64,000 bases of DNA, taken from positions 38,374,350 to 38,438,349 of the forward strand of contig OX155952.1 of NCBI GenBank assembly GCA_944548615.1. The letters are read 5' to 3'. A model generated the notes under the pieces. That model saw only the letters and a program-made list of their open reading frames with translations. It made no database searches and was not told the DNA's origin. Below, piece by piece: positions 1-10,890 of this stretch; the first letter of the stretch is position 1; every line of letters begins with the position of its first letter. The stretch is from Micropterix aruncella (taxonomy: Eukaryota; Arthropoda; Insecta; Lepidoptera; Micropterigidae). A program made the translations under genes and the position numbers.

Positions 1-1060
1 CTATGTGAATGTTTATTAGCGACACTCGGATATTATTAATAGCAAAAATGATTATGTCACTGATCTTTTTACTATTATTAACACTCGCGTTAATAAGCCT
101 ATCGCCGAAGACTTGAAACAAGATATAGTGGCTGGCTGTTGTGTGCCCCACATTTCAAAATTCGCGCGCGTTGACCAGGCCGCTTCCCCGGTATTTTAAA
201 CTGCCTAGTAACAGCAGAAGTTTGTCACGTACCCGCGGAATAACAACATCGCCAAAACGTCGGGTGCTACAAGCTTCATGCGGCAAATTTATTTTCGTCT
301 AATAATGTCAAACGACGGCGATAGTCCTCGATTTAATACTATTAACTGGTTATATGACCAAATATTGATTTTGAAAGTCTGCCGTGATTTCTTAAAGACT
401 CCTTACAACTCTTTCGATTGGCGCCAGTGGACCGAGAGGAAGTTAGTATCATCATTAAGCTACTTCACTTCATTATTTCAATACGAAATTACGTCTGTGA
501 AGTCGGAAGCACGATTTTCATTTTCTCGCGGGTTGAAAATTTCGCAACTTGACTCGCTCTCGCTGTTCGTGATAAAGTTGAACAACTTTATTCGAAGTAA
601 GCCATGCGTAGAGTATTTAAAGGCAGGTTGGTGCGTTAACCCCCCTCCCCCCCCCCCCCCCCACTCAATCCTGAAAATTTTACCTTGCCGGCGCGGGATA
701 CAAATTTTAGGGCGTTTTTCGCTCAAATTAATATTGGCTCTCTTCAGAGCTTGTCGATAAAATAATCTAAAAGGCAAGAAGGACAGATATTTACATAAAT
801 AATCCCACAAACTATGCCACTTGCGTTCCGCCAAAGACTCACCAAAGAGTTGGGTGTATTTGTAATTTGTAACAGATACGACACTCTTGCATTCAGAGTG
901 TTTACTACTTGAGAGAAAGGTATGATTACCGTAGTGTCTTTGGTTGGAGCATTCGAGAGTTTTAAACACTTTTAGGTTGACGTAGTCAAGTAAGTATTAA
1001 GTTTATCCCTTTTTTCAGAAATCATTAAACAGCTTGTAATTTATGTAATTATTTAGCCTT
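1..1060. other. No gene seen; contains a C-tract
   Basis: I see no family signature on either strand. The only structure is a C-rich run at about 640-662. The two open frames that cross it owe their length to this homopolymer (proline or glycine runs) and are not convincing genes. Confidence 0.6.
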
Positions 1061-1518
1061 TAAAATGTACTTGCTTCGGCAGTACATAAAATTGGAGCTA
1101 CTAGCCTTTAAAATGCGGCAAATTGGATTTGTATTTAGGGATTTGCGAAACATACTAGATAAAATTACAATCAAAATGACATATCATGCACTCTGCCAGT
1201 CGATATTGTACTACGGTATTATTAGGTGGGGGGGCTGTGCAAAGACTATACTTCAAACTCTACTTGTAGCGTAAAAATCTATTTTAAAAACTATTTTACG
1301 AAGGCCATTTAGATATCCATCGAAACTGCTCTTTCAATAGTGTGAAGTGCTGTAAGTTCGGCTCCTATTTGTCAAAATGATTTTGGGTCATATAAGACAA
1401 AAAAAATATCTCATCCGAAAAATCTCACAGAACACGGAGAGTGGCTGGCGATTATTATGAAGTGCCCCAAATGAGAACTACTTTTGCTCAAAGTTTTCCA
1501 TATATTTAGCCCCGAAAT

Positions 1519-1938
1519 TAAGACAACCACTACAGAAGAAAACCAAGGCCCTACTTGACATGAGCAAGAAGAACCTTAGAACCACTATCGGTCTCCTCAC
1601 CGGACACACGACCCTTAGAGCTCATCTATTCAACCTTGGCTTGACCGAGAGCAAGGACTGCCGAATATGTGGCGAGGAACCTGAAGACAGCATACACATT
1701 GTTGGTCGCTGTCCAGGGCTCGCCGCCAAAAGACACAATTTACTGGGACGAGCCTTTCTCGAACCCAGCGATCTGCCCAACTTGAAGGTCAGTGATCTAC
1801 TTGGACTGGTAAGAAGTGCCGGGCTACTAGCTGACCACTGACCTAACCACACAGTGGGTAGTTACAAAAGACCTTACAGATCTAGGTGACATCAAGGGCT
1901 GGAAACAAGCCCCCCACTCTATCTACTACTACTACTAC
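1519..1938 (+). mobile_element. 5'-truncated LINE with (ACT)n tail, nested in an older LINE
   Basis: A 420-bp insertion splitting the RT remnant around it. The repeat TAGCCCCGAAAT occurs at 1507-1518 and again at 1939-1950, which fits a 12-bp target-site duplication (the first TA could also be tail). The 3' end is a short ACT microsatellite (about 1923-1939) instead of poly(A), a habit of I/LOA/Outcast-type LINEs. Joining the flanks restores the reading of the host LINE. Confidence 0.85.
1521..1841 (+). pseudogene. C-terminal fragment of LINE ORF2 (post-RNase H, Cys-His motif)
   Basis: The open frame runs KTKALLDMSKK, then TTIGLLTGHTTLRAHLFNLG, then a zinc-knuckle-like CRIC-x13-H-x4-C module (CRICGEEPEDSIHIVGRCPG). 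This Gly-His-x3-Arg plus Cys-His arrangement is typical of the region after the RNase H domain in I/R1/LOA-type non-LTR retrotransposons, where it closes ORF2. The frame ends at a normal stop at about 1839-1841, followed by a 3' UTR of about 80 bp and the (ACT)n tail. Only the last 106 codons survive because of 5' truncation. No internal stop is seen, so the copy is younger than the LINE that hosts it. The ATG at 1560 is internal, not a true start. Confidence 0.8.
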
Positions 1939-2059
1939 TAGCCCCGAAATGATATAATATAGTACCCGAAGATACTATAGCTATATAAACTAGCCCAAGT
2001 ACATTTGTATTTAAAAAAAAACAGGTGTCCTGGTTGCTCAGTGTTGACACATCAGCAGT

Positions 2060-2750
2060 TTTCAATGAAATAAATGGTTTATCGTAGGATAGTTCATTTA
2101 TAAATGTAAAATTAGCTATTCAACTTTTACTGGAAAAAGTGTGTATCACTTTCTATTCTTTATCTGACGTGTATCCTAGATCTTGTATTTATATATTTTA
2201 TTTAATGTACCTATATATAGTTTTCCATGTGTATGTTTATATCCATATATCTATATATAGACATATTTATATCTATATAAATGTCCAATATTTATCTTAT
2301 ACCTAATATATATTATAAAATATTTATTATTTTAAATGGATTAAATATCTAATGTCCGCTTTAGCACAAGCGTAGCTTAGTGGAGTGACATATGATATTT
2401 ATAAATACACACCTCTTGTTAAATCTTGCTATGTATAGTGTATTTTAAGCTTAAGCCTTTATTGTGAATTTCCTAAAGAAAAAAATAGCAAAAAAAATCC
2501 TTTACTTATTTAATTTCATATTTTTTTTAAATTTCACAATGTGTAACAGCAACCATTTTGGTTTTAAATTTTGTCGATGTACATTTACATAATCTAGAAC
2601 CCCTTCAGTTGGATTAACCAATTTATTTAAATTTCTGTAGAAGCTACGGGCCCTTTTACCTAAGCGTTCTTCAAATTAATTCGCTTCAGAATGATAATTA
2701 AGGAATGCTAAATATATTAATATTAATCAGTCTAAATTAAATATTAAGAA
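2060..2750. other. AT-rich, no gene seen
   Basis: AT-rich sequence with TATATA-type runs near 2180-2330. A short segment at 2352-2385 (GTCCGC..AGCACAAGC..GCTTAG) resembles 54402-54430, so both may be 3' ends of one LINE family. No coding signal. Confidence 0.5.
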
Positions 2751-2754
2751 ACTA

Positions 2755-3119
2755 CACTCAAGAGCAATGAATCCGAGTCACCAAAATAAACATATGAATA
2801 TCTCGGAAACTAAGAATGCTAGCTTAATCAATAATTGCCATATTATTATAAATACTCGGAGGGTTTTTTATATTTTCTTTGTGAGAGAACAGAAACATAA
2901 TCATAAACAAATGCAGTGAATTTGCAGTTGATTTTCAAAATCATTTATTTTGTTTTAGCCTTTTTGGTGTCGTTTCTTTTCAGCAACTAAGGATTTTTAT
3001 ACATTTTATATGATTACTTTTAAATAGCATATTAATACTTTTTATTTGAATAAGCTAGCATTCTTAGTTTTCGATATATTAAGGTTATGTGAGTGACCCA
3101 GATTCATTAATATTGAGTG
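2755..3119. mobile_element. MITE with ~75-bp terminal inverted repeats, TA flanks
   Basis: The left end reads CACTCAAGAGCAATGAATCC and runs to AAGAATGCTAGCTTAATCAA. The right end is its inverse, AAGCTAGCATTCTTAGTTTT to GATTCATTAATATTGAGTG. TA is present at 2753-2754 and 3120-3121, as expected for Tc1/mariner-type transposition. It is 365 bp with no ORF. A half copy lies at 27588-27668. Confidence 0.75.
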
Positions 3120-3121
3120 TA

Positions 3122-4800
3122 TAAGTAAAGTATAAACATATAGTTGTTGGAGTCATTCCTCAGCTCCTCGATCCTGTATTTTCCAGCGATATGGCAAAAG
3201 CACGGAGAGTGGAACAAGTAAGGTAATCTTCTTATATTTTTGAAGTATCGTCTACCCATGCATGTTGTTAGAGCTAGGTAATCGAAAGACTCATGGAAAT
3301 GTAGAAAAATGCATTTTAAGTGGAAAACTGCAAGAGCTGATTATTATAAAGCAGGTTGTGTAGATACTTATTTTTCAAAATACACTTTCAGTGTCAACTG
3401 TAAGTCTAAGCCCGAAATATGAATATAGAATGGGTGAGATGCTACTCCATCTTTACAGAATGGGAATGGATGAAGTGTCCAACGCCCAGGAGTGCTCCTG
3501 AGACGCTAAACGGAATATACTAAAAGGTACATTTGTAATGTTGTTGAGCACTTGCATTTAAAGAAGGATGGGAAAGTTCAATCAACCTGCCAGTATACTA
3601 GAAAACTAGAGCTGACATAGGGAAATAAGATGCTATGGATATAGTATTGTGAAGGCAGTAAATAATATAATTGTATTTCATCGATACTATTTAGTACATT
3701 CCGGATCTTTTGTCTTGCATTTTTTTTTATCTTTCATTGTATGTTGATCCACTTATCTATTTCTGTTTGTTATTGTCACTATTCATTTCATCCATTCCAT
3801 TTATTACCTGCACTGTTTAGATATTACCGGCACTTTGGCTATGTGTTGTGCCAATTCTTCGCAATCCTCTTTTATTTTATTAAAGTATTTTACGTCACAA
3901 TTCAGTGTATCGTTCAATGCTATTTTATACTGTTGGTCGTTATTTATTTTTTGATTGATTTTATTCGAGAAGCTTGCAAGTGCTTGTTCTGGTTGGCAGA
4001 TTTCTCGCTTATTCGATCATTTTCCTCAATATGTATCTTTAGTTGTAGTATCTTTCCTCAGTATGTATCTAAGTCTCGATCGGTTGGCCTTAATTACAGC
4101 TGCTGTTTTCAATTTTTATTTCTGCCATCTGGTAACCTAAAATTAGATGATAGCTGTATTAATGATGATGGGAGGCATGACGCATCTGATATACGCCTCT
4201 TTCCTATTCTGTGATTCAGTACCCATATCCCTCGCGAATCAAGCAACATGACCTGTGTTATGTCGACCATTTTTCACAAGAGATAAAACATGTAAAAATG
4301 TCGTACAGATGAGTGAGTTTGAAATACGCGACAACTCACGCACATGTTGAAAGTCCGCCTTGTTGTCTGTATACCATTTATGCCAGTAAAATGTGTATGT
4401 TTAAAATATGATCTAAACAAAAGATATATCGCAAAAGCCTCCATTTTAAATAAAACTCTCCACAATCATTTAGCACCTGAAGACCTATCTTAGCCCAAAG
4501 ATATGACTACTCTAACCTAATAATATTGTACCTTATTCCGACAAGAAAAAATATTTATAATGCCTCCTAAATGGTGGTTACAATACACGTGTAGGTACAT
4601 AACCAAATCATCAAGGAATATTAAATTGTGAAACTCAATTACCTAATTAATTACCAATTACCTACTCAATTACCTACCCAAAAGAGTTTCAGGTTTCGAT
4701 GGTTAATTTTAATCAGAGAATCAATAAAATAATACTACCGCTGTTAACCCTCCAGCAGTCGCGGATATATAATAATCATAGATAATTTCAAATTTAACAG
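3122..4800. other. AT-rich, no supported gene
   Basis: The 157-codon open frame at 3741-4214 is dominated by Phe, Ile, Leu, Tyr, Cys and Ser from T-rich DNA and has no recognisable domain. I do not call it a gene. A short stretch near 4290-4500 could be a very decayed LINE C-terminus but I cannot support it. Confidence 0.5.
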
Positions 4801-4811
4801 TAAATTAAATA

Positions 4812-5065
4812 CGAACATGTGCAATAAACCAATCCCCGATGATACCTCTTCTAGATACCTAGGTGTACATCTAGACCTCAGACTAACTTTCAAGCTTACG
4901 TAGAGGCAGTCTCTAGCAATATAAAAACGAGGAATAATATCATGTGATTGATAATATAAATATTTCTGACTAGAAAAATACGACTATCTAATAATTTCTC
5001 AACCGCAGGTAGCTGCTATATGAGTTACATAAAGCCTATTTTGGAATTTAGTGGCAGTCGATGAG
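4812..5065 (+). pseudogene. Decayed LINE reverse-transcriptase thumb fragment
   Basis: Three short readable pieces lie in the right order for the end of a Jockey/CR1-type RT: PIPDDTSSRYLGVHLDLRLTFK (positions about 4831-4895, usual form K-Y-L-G-V-x-L-D), then VEAVSSNIKTRNNIM in a shifted frame (about 4903-4947), then SCYMSYIKPILEF (about 5010-5050, usual form Y-x-x-x-I-x-P-I-L-E-Y-G). Frameshifts and stops separate them. It is an old copy of unknown extent. Confidence 0.65.
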
Positions 5066-5184
5066 TTAAATTATATTCTAATGTATTTCCTAATTTTTTA
5101 AAACTCAAAAATAATATTATTAAATTTCAACCACCTTAAAAGTACTTGCTTATTTAAAGTTTAGACCAGTGTATAATTTAAAAA

Positions 5185-5760
5185 TCGGTTGTGTCAACCC
5201 AAGACTCTCTCGACAAGTAGACTAGCCCCCCGCTTACACCAAACCTCCCCCCGCGCACCAATTCGTAGCATATTTGTAGTATTTTCCGTGGTAGTAAACT
5301 GGTGTGTTTTTTAAATTATGTAGTGTTTTCTCAAATATGGCGGACTTTAAATATTATTGGCGTTGCTTAACGAGATATTCCAATCAAAATTTTACAACGT
5401 GATTTTGGCCCATTAAGGCATCTGTGTACCAAACTGCAATATTTCGAGATTAAAGTATGACTAGCGCGTCCTCTGGTGAACCGATTTCAACCACAATGTT
5501 TCCAAATATTATCAAATGGTGCATGTCTGCAAAATTTCAGCTCAATCGGATGAAGCATTTGGGCGCTATCATGAAGGAATACGCACACACGCAGACACAC
5601 AAAGACACACAAACACAAACACAGACACACACACAGACACACCCACACACACACACAGCCTCTCAGGCTGACATTAGTCTAGAAATGGTCTTAATAGTCC
5701 CGGAAGTAGGGGGGGGGGGGGGTCAAAATGTATATATCCGTCTTCATCTCGAAAAAAAAA
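5185..5760 (+). mobile_element. Poly(A)-ended retroposon with CA and G tracts (family S2, copy A)
   Basis: Starts at AAAATCGGTTGTGTC, carries a CA-rich microsatellite (about 5584-5660) and a G-tract (about 5709-5722), then ends in TCATCTCGAAAAAAAAA. An inverted copy at 21333-21950 shares the start, the microsatellite, the G/C tract and the A tail. Partial copies lie at 36010-36255, 48605-48845 and 51425-51745. The shared A-tailed end suggests LINE-mobilised retroposition. The open frame at 5457-5867 comes from the CA repeat (Thr/His runs) and is not a gene. Confidence 0.7.
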
Positions 5761-6252
5761 TTGCGCGTTCACAATACTTTCCCTTTGCCGGGAAAGTACA
5801 AACTATTATTATAATATTCAGTATTCAGTATTCAGTATTCAATTTATTTATTCAGAATATACAATAAAAGCATGAATTATGAATTAAAGCTAATTATCGC
5901 ATATTAGAATTCGTCAGTTTAAATGTAGATATAAAACGTTTAAAGCATAAATATTAATTCGACAATAGCGTTGATATGCCTATGCTATTACAAGATATTA
6001 GTGGAATATATATATTATTAGGAATATATCACGTCGGTCACCACTGTAAGGTTTCTCTGATATCCAGTGTTGTCGATATGAACAGAGCCCAATGTTGTGA
6101 TTTGTTACCTCGGCGTAGTACATGCGGTAGGATAAACACAATGTTTAATGCCTAGGACTCTAGACCATTTAATTATTCAAAATGAAGTTTTTAGAAGAGA
6201 TGGCTTACCATTGATAACGTCATACGAGAGTGATTAAATATGCTAAATGTAA

Positions 6253-6731
6253 TATGCGGCCGGAAACTTGACATCAATCTCCGAATACGAATTCTCCAAT
6301 GCTATGTGTGGCTTGTGGTGTTTTATGGTAGCGAATCTTGAACCCTGAAAGCTGACACCCAGAAGCGTCTCGAAGCATTTGAGATATGGTGCTACCGTAG
6401 AATGCTCCGCATTAGTTGGATCCAGAGAGTTCCCAATGCTAGAGTACTCCAACTTGTCGGTAGAGATCGCGAGCTTTTACCCATAATCAAGCAAAGGAAA
6501 AAGGCGTACCTGGGCCACGTTCTGAGACATGAGCGATACCAACTGCTTCAGCTCATTATTGTGAGGAAAGTTTGCGGTAAACGACGGGCTGAAAGAAGAA
6601 AAAAGTCTTGGCTCAGCAACATCCGAGTGTGGACAAACATAAGCGTAGAATTCCGCTTGGCCCAAGACAGGGAAAAATTCACAGAGCTGGCAGCCAACCA
6701 CCTGTAGGAGAGGCACTTTAAGAAGAAGAAG
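6253..6731 (+). mobile_element. 5'-truncated RTE-like LINE with AAG tail and 8-bp TSD
   Basis: The direct repeat AAATGTAA occurs at 6245-6252 and 6732-6739, flanking the insertion. The other R4 copy (13795-14960) shows the uninterrupted site (TGCTAAATGTATGCG). The tail is a short AAG repeat (about 6719-6731), as in RTE elements that end in microsatellites. Confidence 0.85.
6254..6707 (+). pseudogene. C-terminus of RTE-like endonuclease/RT polyprotein, one nonsense change
   Basis: Readable frame: RKLDINLRIRILQCYVWLVV, FYGSES*TLKADTQKRLEAF, EIWCYRRMLRISWIQRV, then LGHVLRHERYQLLQLI and RRAERRKKSWLSNIR. This is the end of the long ORF of a LINE type common in insects (usual forms: SWTLKADTQKRLEAFE and RMLRISW..V). 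The first line runs down to a natural stop near 6705. The single obvious lesion upstream is TGA at about 6337-6339 where the family has TGG (Trp). The catalytic endonuclease and the RT core are absent because of 5' truncation. RTE assignment is from remembered family style, not from a search. Confidence 0.85.
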
Positions 6732-7210
6732 AAATGTAAGTGCTTATATATCTGTAGATCTGCTGTTAAGTGGCCTATTTTTCGTGTGAATTAATACTTG
6801 CGATTGTGAAAGACACTCTTTTCAATTCCGAGTTCGAAATTCTTTATTAATCAATAATGTTACAAATATGTTTAAATTCAAAGCCATCCTAACTAGGCCT
6901 CACTTGTACTAAGGTAGGCTTAATATAAAAAAAGGCAGAGTGGTTTTCGTGACTTGTTGTATTATCTTCGTATATTATTATGTTAAATTTAAGAAAATAG
7001 ATATGTTTCCTAAATAATAGTGCGTAATAATATTAAATTTTATTATATACATCAGGCGATTAGACAGTTTTGTCTGTTAAATGACGTCAACTGAATCTTG
7101 GAATTAGAAACGTTTGTTGATTTTAATGTTACATTGTTCATCATCATGACTCACTACATGATATTACCTCACTACCTGAAATTATGAAATATATTCATTT
7201 TAATTGAGAC

Positions 7211-8110
7211 ATTTTCGGATGACTCTTGTTTCTGATCTTATAACAGGAAAAGGTCAACAGCAAATAAGATTTTATTTCAACAGAAAGCCTATTTTTAGCG
7301 TATCGCAAAATATACAATATTTGTGATCGCTGCATTTTATTAATAGCGTTGAAAATAACTCGGGCGCTCACACCAAAATTATGTCACACCATGACATCAC
7401 GCCAAAATATAAAATTATATCTAATCTGATTTTTTGTATTTGGTTATAACAACTGCTACTTATTTTAAGTGGAAGGAACTTATAACCCGGAATCTTCAAA
7501 ATGTTCAAATACACCCATCTAGGTTACCTATCATCATCTACGTTGCTATAATAAAAACCCCGCCGAGAACTGGGTTAGCAAGCTAGAGGGGGCGGTAAAT
7601 ACCTATGATCCAATTAAAAAGTAATAGTTCTGATTTCAGTGCGGTTTTCTTCTGCTGCTTGTTGATGTTTAATATATTTTTGCTTCGATCGATCAAATGA
7701 ACTTATTCTTTAATTTCATTTTCTAGAAATATACTTCCTATATCTTACATTTTATTGTGTGTGAAATAGTCGTAAATATTTTATGTTTGGTTCTTTTTTT
7801 GTACAGATATTCGATTTTTATAATCCAGATATTTGGCCAGTAATTGTAAATATTTAAAAAAAGGTTAACTCATAAATAAATTTTATTGTGCTTGCATTAA
7901 TTATTCATTTTCCATTTTTAGTATTGCATCCGCATTTTTAATTGCTTTTTTTATTTTTAAACATTTATTGTTGTTTGGATTTGTATCATACTTGCTAATT
8001 TAAATATATATATTGTTATAATCAGGTATAAGAACAAGACTTCTCATCATTATAGATCGTATACAAATAAGATGAAGACTGCCAACTATTAAGAAATGGA
8101 CGTTGCAGCA
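7211..8110. other. No gene seen
   Basis: AT-rich single-copy-looking sequence. Nothing recognised on either strand. Confidence 0.5.
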
Positions 8111-8113
8111 GAC

Positions 8114-8470
8114 TTTTTTTTTTATTTATTTGTTGTGTGGGGCTTTTCTAAGGTCTTTATGAGCCTTGTAATACTGCGACCATGGCTGATCCGTTGTGTT
8201 CGTCATCTACTATAGGTCTGCGCTATGCCTTGTGTCATTTAAGAACCGCAACAGGCTTTTGGTGCCAGATTGTTTTACCTCCTTAGGTTGGAGGTAATAA
8301 CCATTTACGCATCAGCGGACTACACTCGCACATATAGTGCAGGGGAGTTTCCTTTGCCCCTTGGCAGAACCTGCACATTTTCGTGTCCCGGAGCTTGAGG
8401 TTGTGCATGTGTTTGTTCAGGCCACAATGTCCCGTGAGCGCCCTCACAGTATGCGTAGATTGTTCCTATT
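8114..8470 (-). pseudogene. LINE ORF2 C-terminus (RNase H-adjacent Cys-His region), minus strand
   Basis: Reading the minus strand from about 8455 gives VRALTGHCGLNKHMHNLK, then a CRFC-x10-H-x3-C-type module (CRFCQGAKETPLHYMCEC) and SPLMRKW before a stop near 8296. This has the same architecture as the fragment at 1521-1841 but from a different family. The 3' UTR follows, and the minus-strand element ends in AAATAAATAAA plus an A run at about 8113-8130. ORF2 would be an endonuclease/RT/RNase H polyprotein; only the final piece remains. A foldback element sits immediately upstream at 8500-8656, perhaps inserted in it. Confidence 0.75.
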
Positions 8471-8499
8471 TAGCGATAAGGCCTCACATGCAGTCTTAA

Positions 8500-8656
8500 A
8501 GCCCTATTCTACCGGGACACCACGGTTGCTCAACCAGTCGCCGCCACCAACAACATGTATACAGCTCTATTTGCGCAACTGTTTTGGCTGGTCCCATACA
8601 TTTTGTTGGTGGCGGCGACTGGTTGCGCCACCATGGTGTCCCGGTGGAATAGGGCT
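8500..8656. mobile_element. Foldback element, ~60-bp near-perfect inverted arms
   Basis: The left arm starts AGCCCTATTCTACCGGGACA and continues AACCAGTCGCCGCCACCAAC to about 8560. The right arm is its reverse complement with about five mismatches, ending GGAATAGGGCT at 8656. The loop is about 40 bp. CTTA follows the right arm and nearly matches the left flank, but I cannot fix a TSD. No ORF of its own. Confidence 0.7.
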
Positions 8657-8659
8657 CTT

Positions 8660-9468
8660 ACGATCGTAAGCCTTAATTAGAGTGCATCGGTCATATAAGG
8701 CGGCGACAATGTCACAATAAAATATATCCAATTCAAGCTGTCGCAGAAATGAATGCCTGCTATCGCTGTGCGTCGCTTGAAATGCTAGTAGTTTATTTAA
8801 TTTGTGCTATAATTTTCACTATGTTAGTGTCAGCAATATTGCGTTCGAGACATCACAACAGTGCTTTCAACCTTTAAAGGGCCAGCGTCACCATATGGCG
8901 TCAGACCAAGGAATACCGTTATTACTCCTTGGGACATAATAAATACTATTATTTTCGCTTCTTAATGAACAAACTAACCGCAGAGTGGCAAAATCTTCCA
9001 ATCGCGTGCCGTGACAATTGAATTTTTCGACTTGAAAGTTTGAGATCGAGTAGTCTACCATCGTATTTGTTTTTTTCGTGGCAGCCTTTGATTTTTTCGT
9101 GGCGCTATTTCTTTCGTGGCGTAAATCTACTATTATTGTGTGAAAAATCGTTTAAAAAAACGATGACAGATTTTTTCCAAAAGGTTTCAAATTAAATTCG
9201 AATTTGGAATAGAGAATTCTAATATTTTTATTGATCGATTTTAAAGAGTAATTTGAACTTTAATTTCAGTGATTTTATAAATTTGCATTCAAATATGACA
9301 GATCAGATGTCAATCTATTCAGTCGTATATGCGGAATCATGTCCTGTGCTGTGACGATACAATTTCATGTATGTATCATCCCGCGGCCGTCATTGGAATT
9401 GGACAGTTTTCCTCAATTTTCACTTTATTTCAAACTATCACGAGCATCTCAAATGAGCGGTTATTTTT
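8660..9468. other. No gene seen
   Basis: The first ~120 bases may continue the antisense LINE found at 8114-8470, but I find no conserved motif. The rest is unrecognised. Confidence 0.4.
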
Positions 9469-9469
9469 G

Positions 9470-9960
9470 TTGTTGAAAAACTTTATTGTATATTAAGATA
9501 TACAAATAGGTCAGCCTATTGGCTATTACCACCTGGTCAAATTAACAGGGTTATTGAGAATATTTCTTTGACGCAGGTAGGTATATATCATAAAAGTTAA
9601 ATTAAAAGTAATAAAATTATTAAAGCAAATCTTTCTCTATAAAACAATTTTTAAGTAATGATACAAAATTATTCCTTTTACTTGTTAATTTGAGAGTTTC
9701 CGGAGGGCTATTAAATATTCCTTGGGCAATAAATATATGTCTTGGAACTGCCAGGATGTTATTCACAACGTGCCTAGTTATCATCACTGATTTTTGAGGC
9801 TGTCCTGCCATATCGAACCTGAGATAATAAGTAAGAGCGGATTGTTGGCTAATGGCAAGAGCATTGTATTCCTGGAAAAGTTTATCAGAGGGATGCGGTT
9901 TCCTTGTAGCTGTTTTCAAAATACATTTTTAAGCAACTTCAAAGTGGGAGAGGACAATTT
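9470..9960 (-). pseudogene. Possible LINE 3' end with RT C-terminus, minus strand
   Basis: The minus-strand frame at 9620-9919 includes MITRHVVNNILAVPRHIF and later IFNSPPETLKLTSKRNNF. This loosely matches the tail of CR1/Jockey RTs (T-R-x-n-VP-R ... ly-N-x-LP ... nF). The minus-strand sequence then runs through an AATAAAG signal near 9475-9485. The match is weak and I would not rule out chance. Confidence 0.4.
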
Positions 9961-10289
9961 TTGCGGATCCCTCCCAACGGAAACAATGGGTTCAAATTTT
10001 AGTGTGTTGGAAGGTAATCTCCTGGAATATGATAGGATTTCGAAATTAGAAAGGATGAAGCCTTCTCCAAAAACTTAGCTTTTCTATTACTATCATTTTC
10101 GCTATGTTTTTCTCTGTATAAAATTAAGCTTGAAGTGAGCTTGGATTGTGAAGCCAGCTGCAAACTTCGAGGAGAAAAGCTAGATACGAGTATATTATTA
10201 TTTTTACTTCGATACTTTGTTGCTCACGTGCGATGCGCGTGCATTATTAAATCATGGGGCCTTACCTATGTAATTGCTGTTTTTTCACT

Positions 10290-10890
10290 ATGGCCACTTT
10301 GAACCTGAATAACTTATGTTTGAGTTAAAATTTCAAATTCCAATAAATTTCAGTTCATGGCCACGTTATTCTTTTTTTAGAAACAGGTATTTATTTGTCT
10401 TTCCGTCTATTGATTTTGCTCAAATATTTTTTATGCAACCATGGTAAAGTTGAAAATTTGCATTATTTTCAAATATGATATCCTGTGTCGGTATTTTCTA
10501 TTACAGCTTCTTGAAGTCTTGCTATACAGTTACCATAAATATGTACTATTAAGAACTGCAAAAAATGATGGAGAAGCTCGTGATTCAATAACCAAGCCTG
10601 GCCGATCGCTCATCGCTACTGCTTCTGCATGACAACGTAAACCACATATTTCACTGGAAACAGTCGCAAAGTTACAGGAGTTGCGGCTGGAGACTCTTGA
10701 TCACCCATTGTACTTACCAGATATTGCTCCAATAGAACTTTTTTTTTCAGAATTAGGTAACTTAAGGGAAAAAAACAACTTTGAAGATTAGGTGAAAACG
10801 CCTTCAAAGCATTCATTAGTTCCTGTGTGCGAGAGTTTTACGGCAGGGGAATTAAGCAAATCCCATTAAAATGACAAATCTACATATATA
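10290..10890 (+). pseudogene. mariner-type transposase relic, frameshifted
   Basis: Seen from about 10615: LLLHDNVNHIFH, where HDN carries the second catalytic Asp of a DD34D transposase. A frameshift is followed by LETVAKLQELRLETLDHPLY, LPDIAPIELFFSEL (LPD holds the third Asp), LREKNNFED and a stop near 10790, with recognisable out-of-frame continuation. The spacing and the H-P-x-Y-x-P-D-x-A-P block identify the mariner family. The upstream part (10290-10620) is shared with a minus-strand copy at 36350-36690, including MVKLKICIIFKYDILCR at about 10441. The N-terminal DNA-binding domain and the first Asp are not evident, so the shared part may be an internally deleted derivative. Mariner enzymes cut and paste at TA. 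This copy cannot make a protein. Confidence 0.75.

Larger units (their letters stand above)
1065..2060 (+). pseudogene. Non-LTR retrotransposon RT tail (CR1/Jockey-like), broken
   Basis: Remnant of the thumb and C-terminal part of a LINE reverse transcriptase. Seen: YHALCQSILYYGIIRWGGC near 1182-1240, then TILRRPFRYPSKLLF after an in-frame stop at 1272-1274 (TAA where the family usually has Q). A further frame reads EVL..VRLLF, and TRRVAGDYYEVPQMRTTF follows near 1434-1490. The frame reaches SFPYI at about 1492-1506, is broken there by a second LINE (1519-1938), and resumes as APK.YNIVPEDTIAI from about 1940. The same family, with the matching motif YGIIGWGGCGKTLLEPLQV, lies on the minus strand at 19198-19622. 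It would have reverse-transcribed element RNA at the target site. It is dead: several stops and frameshifts, no catalytic core, 5' truncated. CR1 versus Jockey assignment is uncertain. Confidence 0.8.
6050..7210 (+). repeat. Interspersed repeat R4, copy A (split by a LINE)
   Basis: Matches 13795-14960 in order: GTCGATATGA.CAGAGCCCA, GTTACCT.GGCGTA, GAGATGGCTTACC.TTGATA, GAGAGTGATTA..TATGCTAAA, and further on ATGACGTCAA.T.AATCTTGG. Copy A is interrupted at 6253 by a LINE; copy B lacks that insertion and is interrupted elsewhere. I cannot assign a class. Confidence 0.65.

Noticed and set aside
3741..4214. 157-codon hydrophobic frame that could suggest membrane segments
   Set aside because: T-rich DNA always yields Phe/Ile/Leu/Cys runs; no loop charges, no domain, no splice or promoter context.
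5457..5867. 136-codon frame with a His/Thr-rich middle
   Set aside because: Produced by the CA microsatellite and G-tract of retroposon S2; the inverted S2 copy does not keep the frame.
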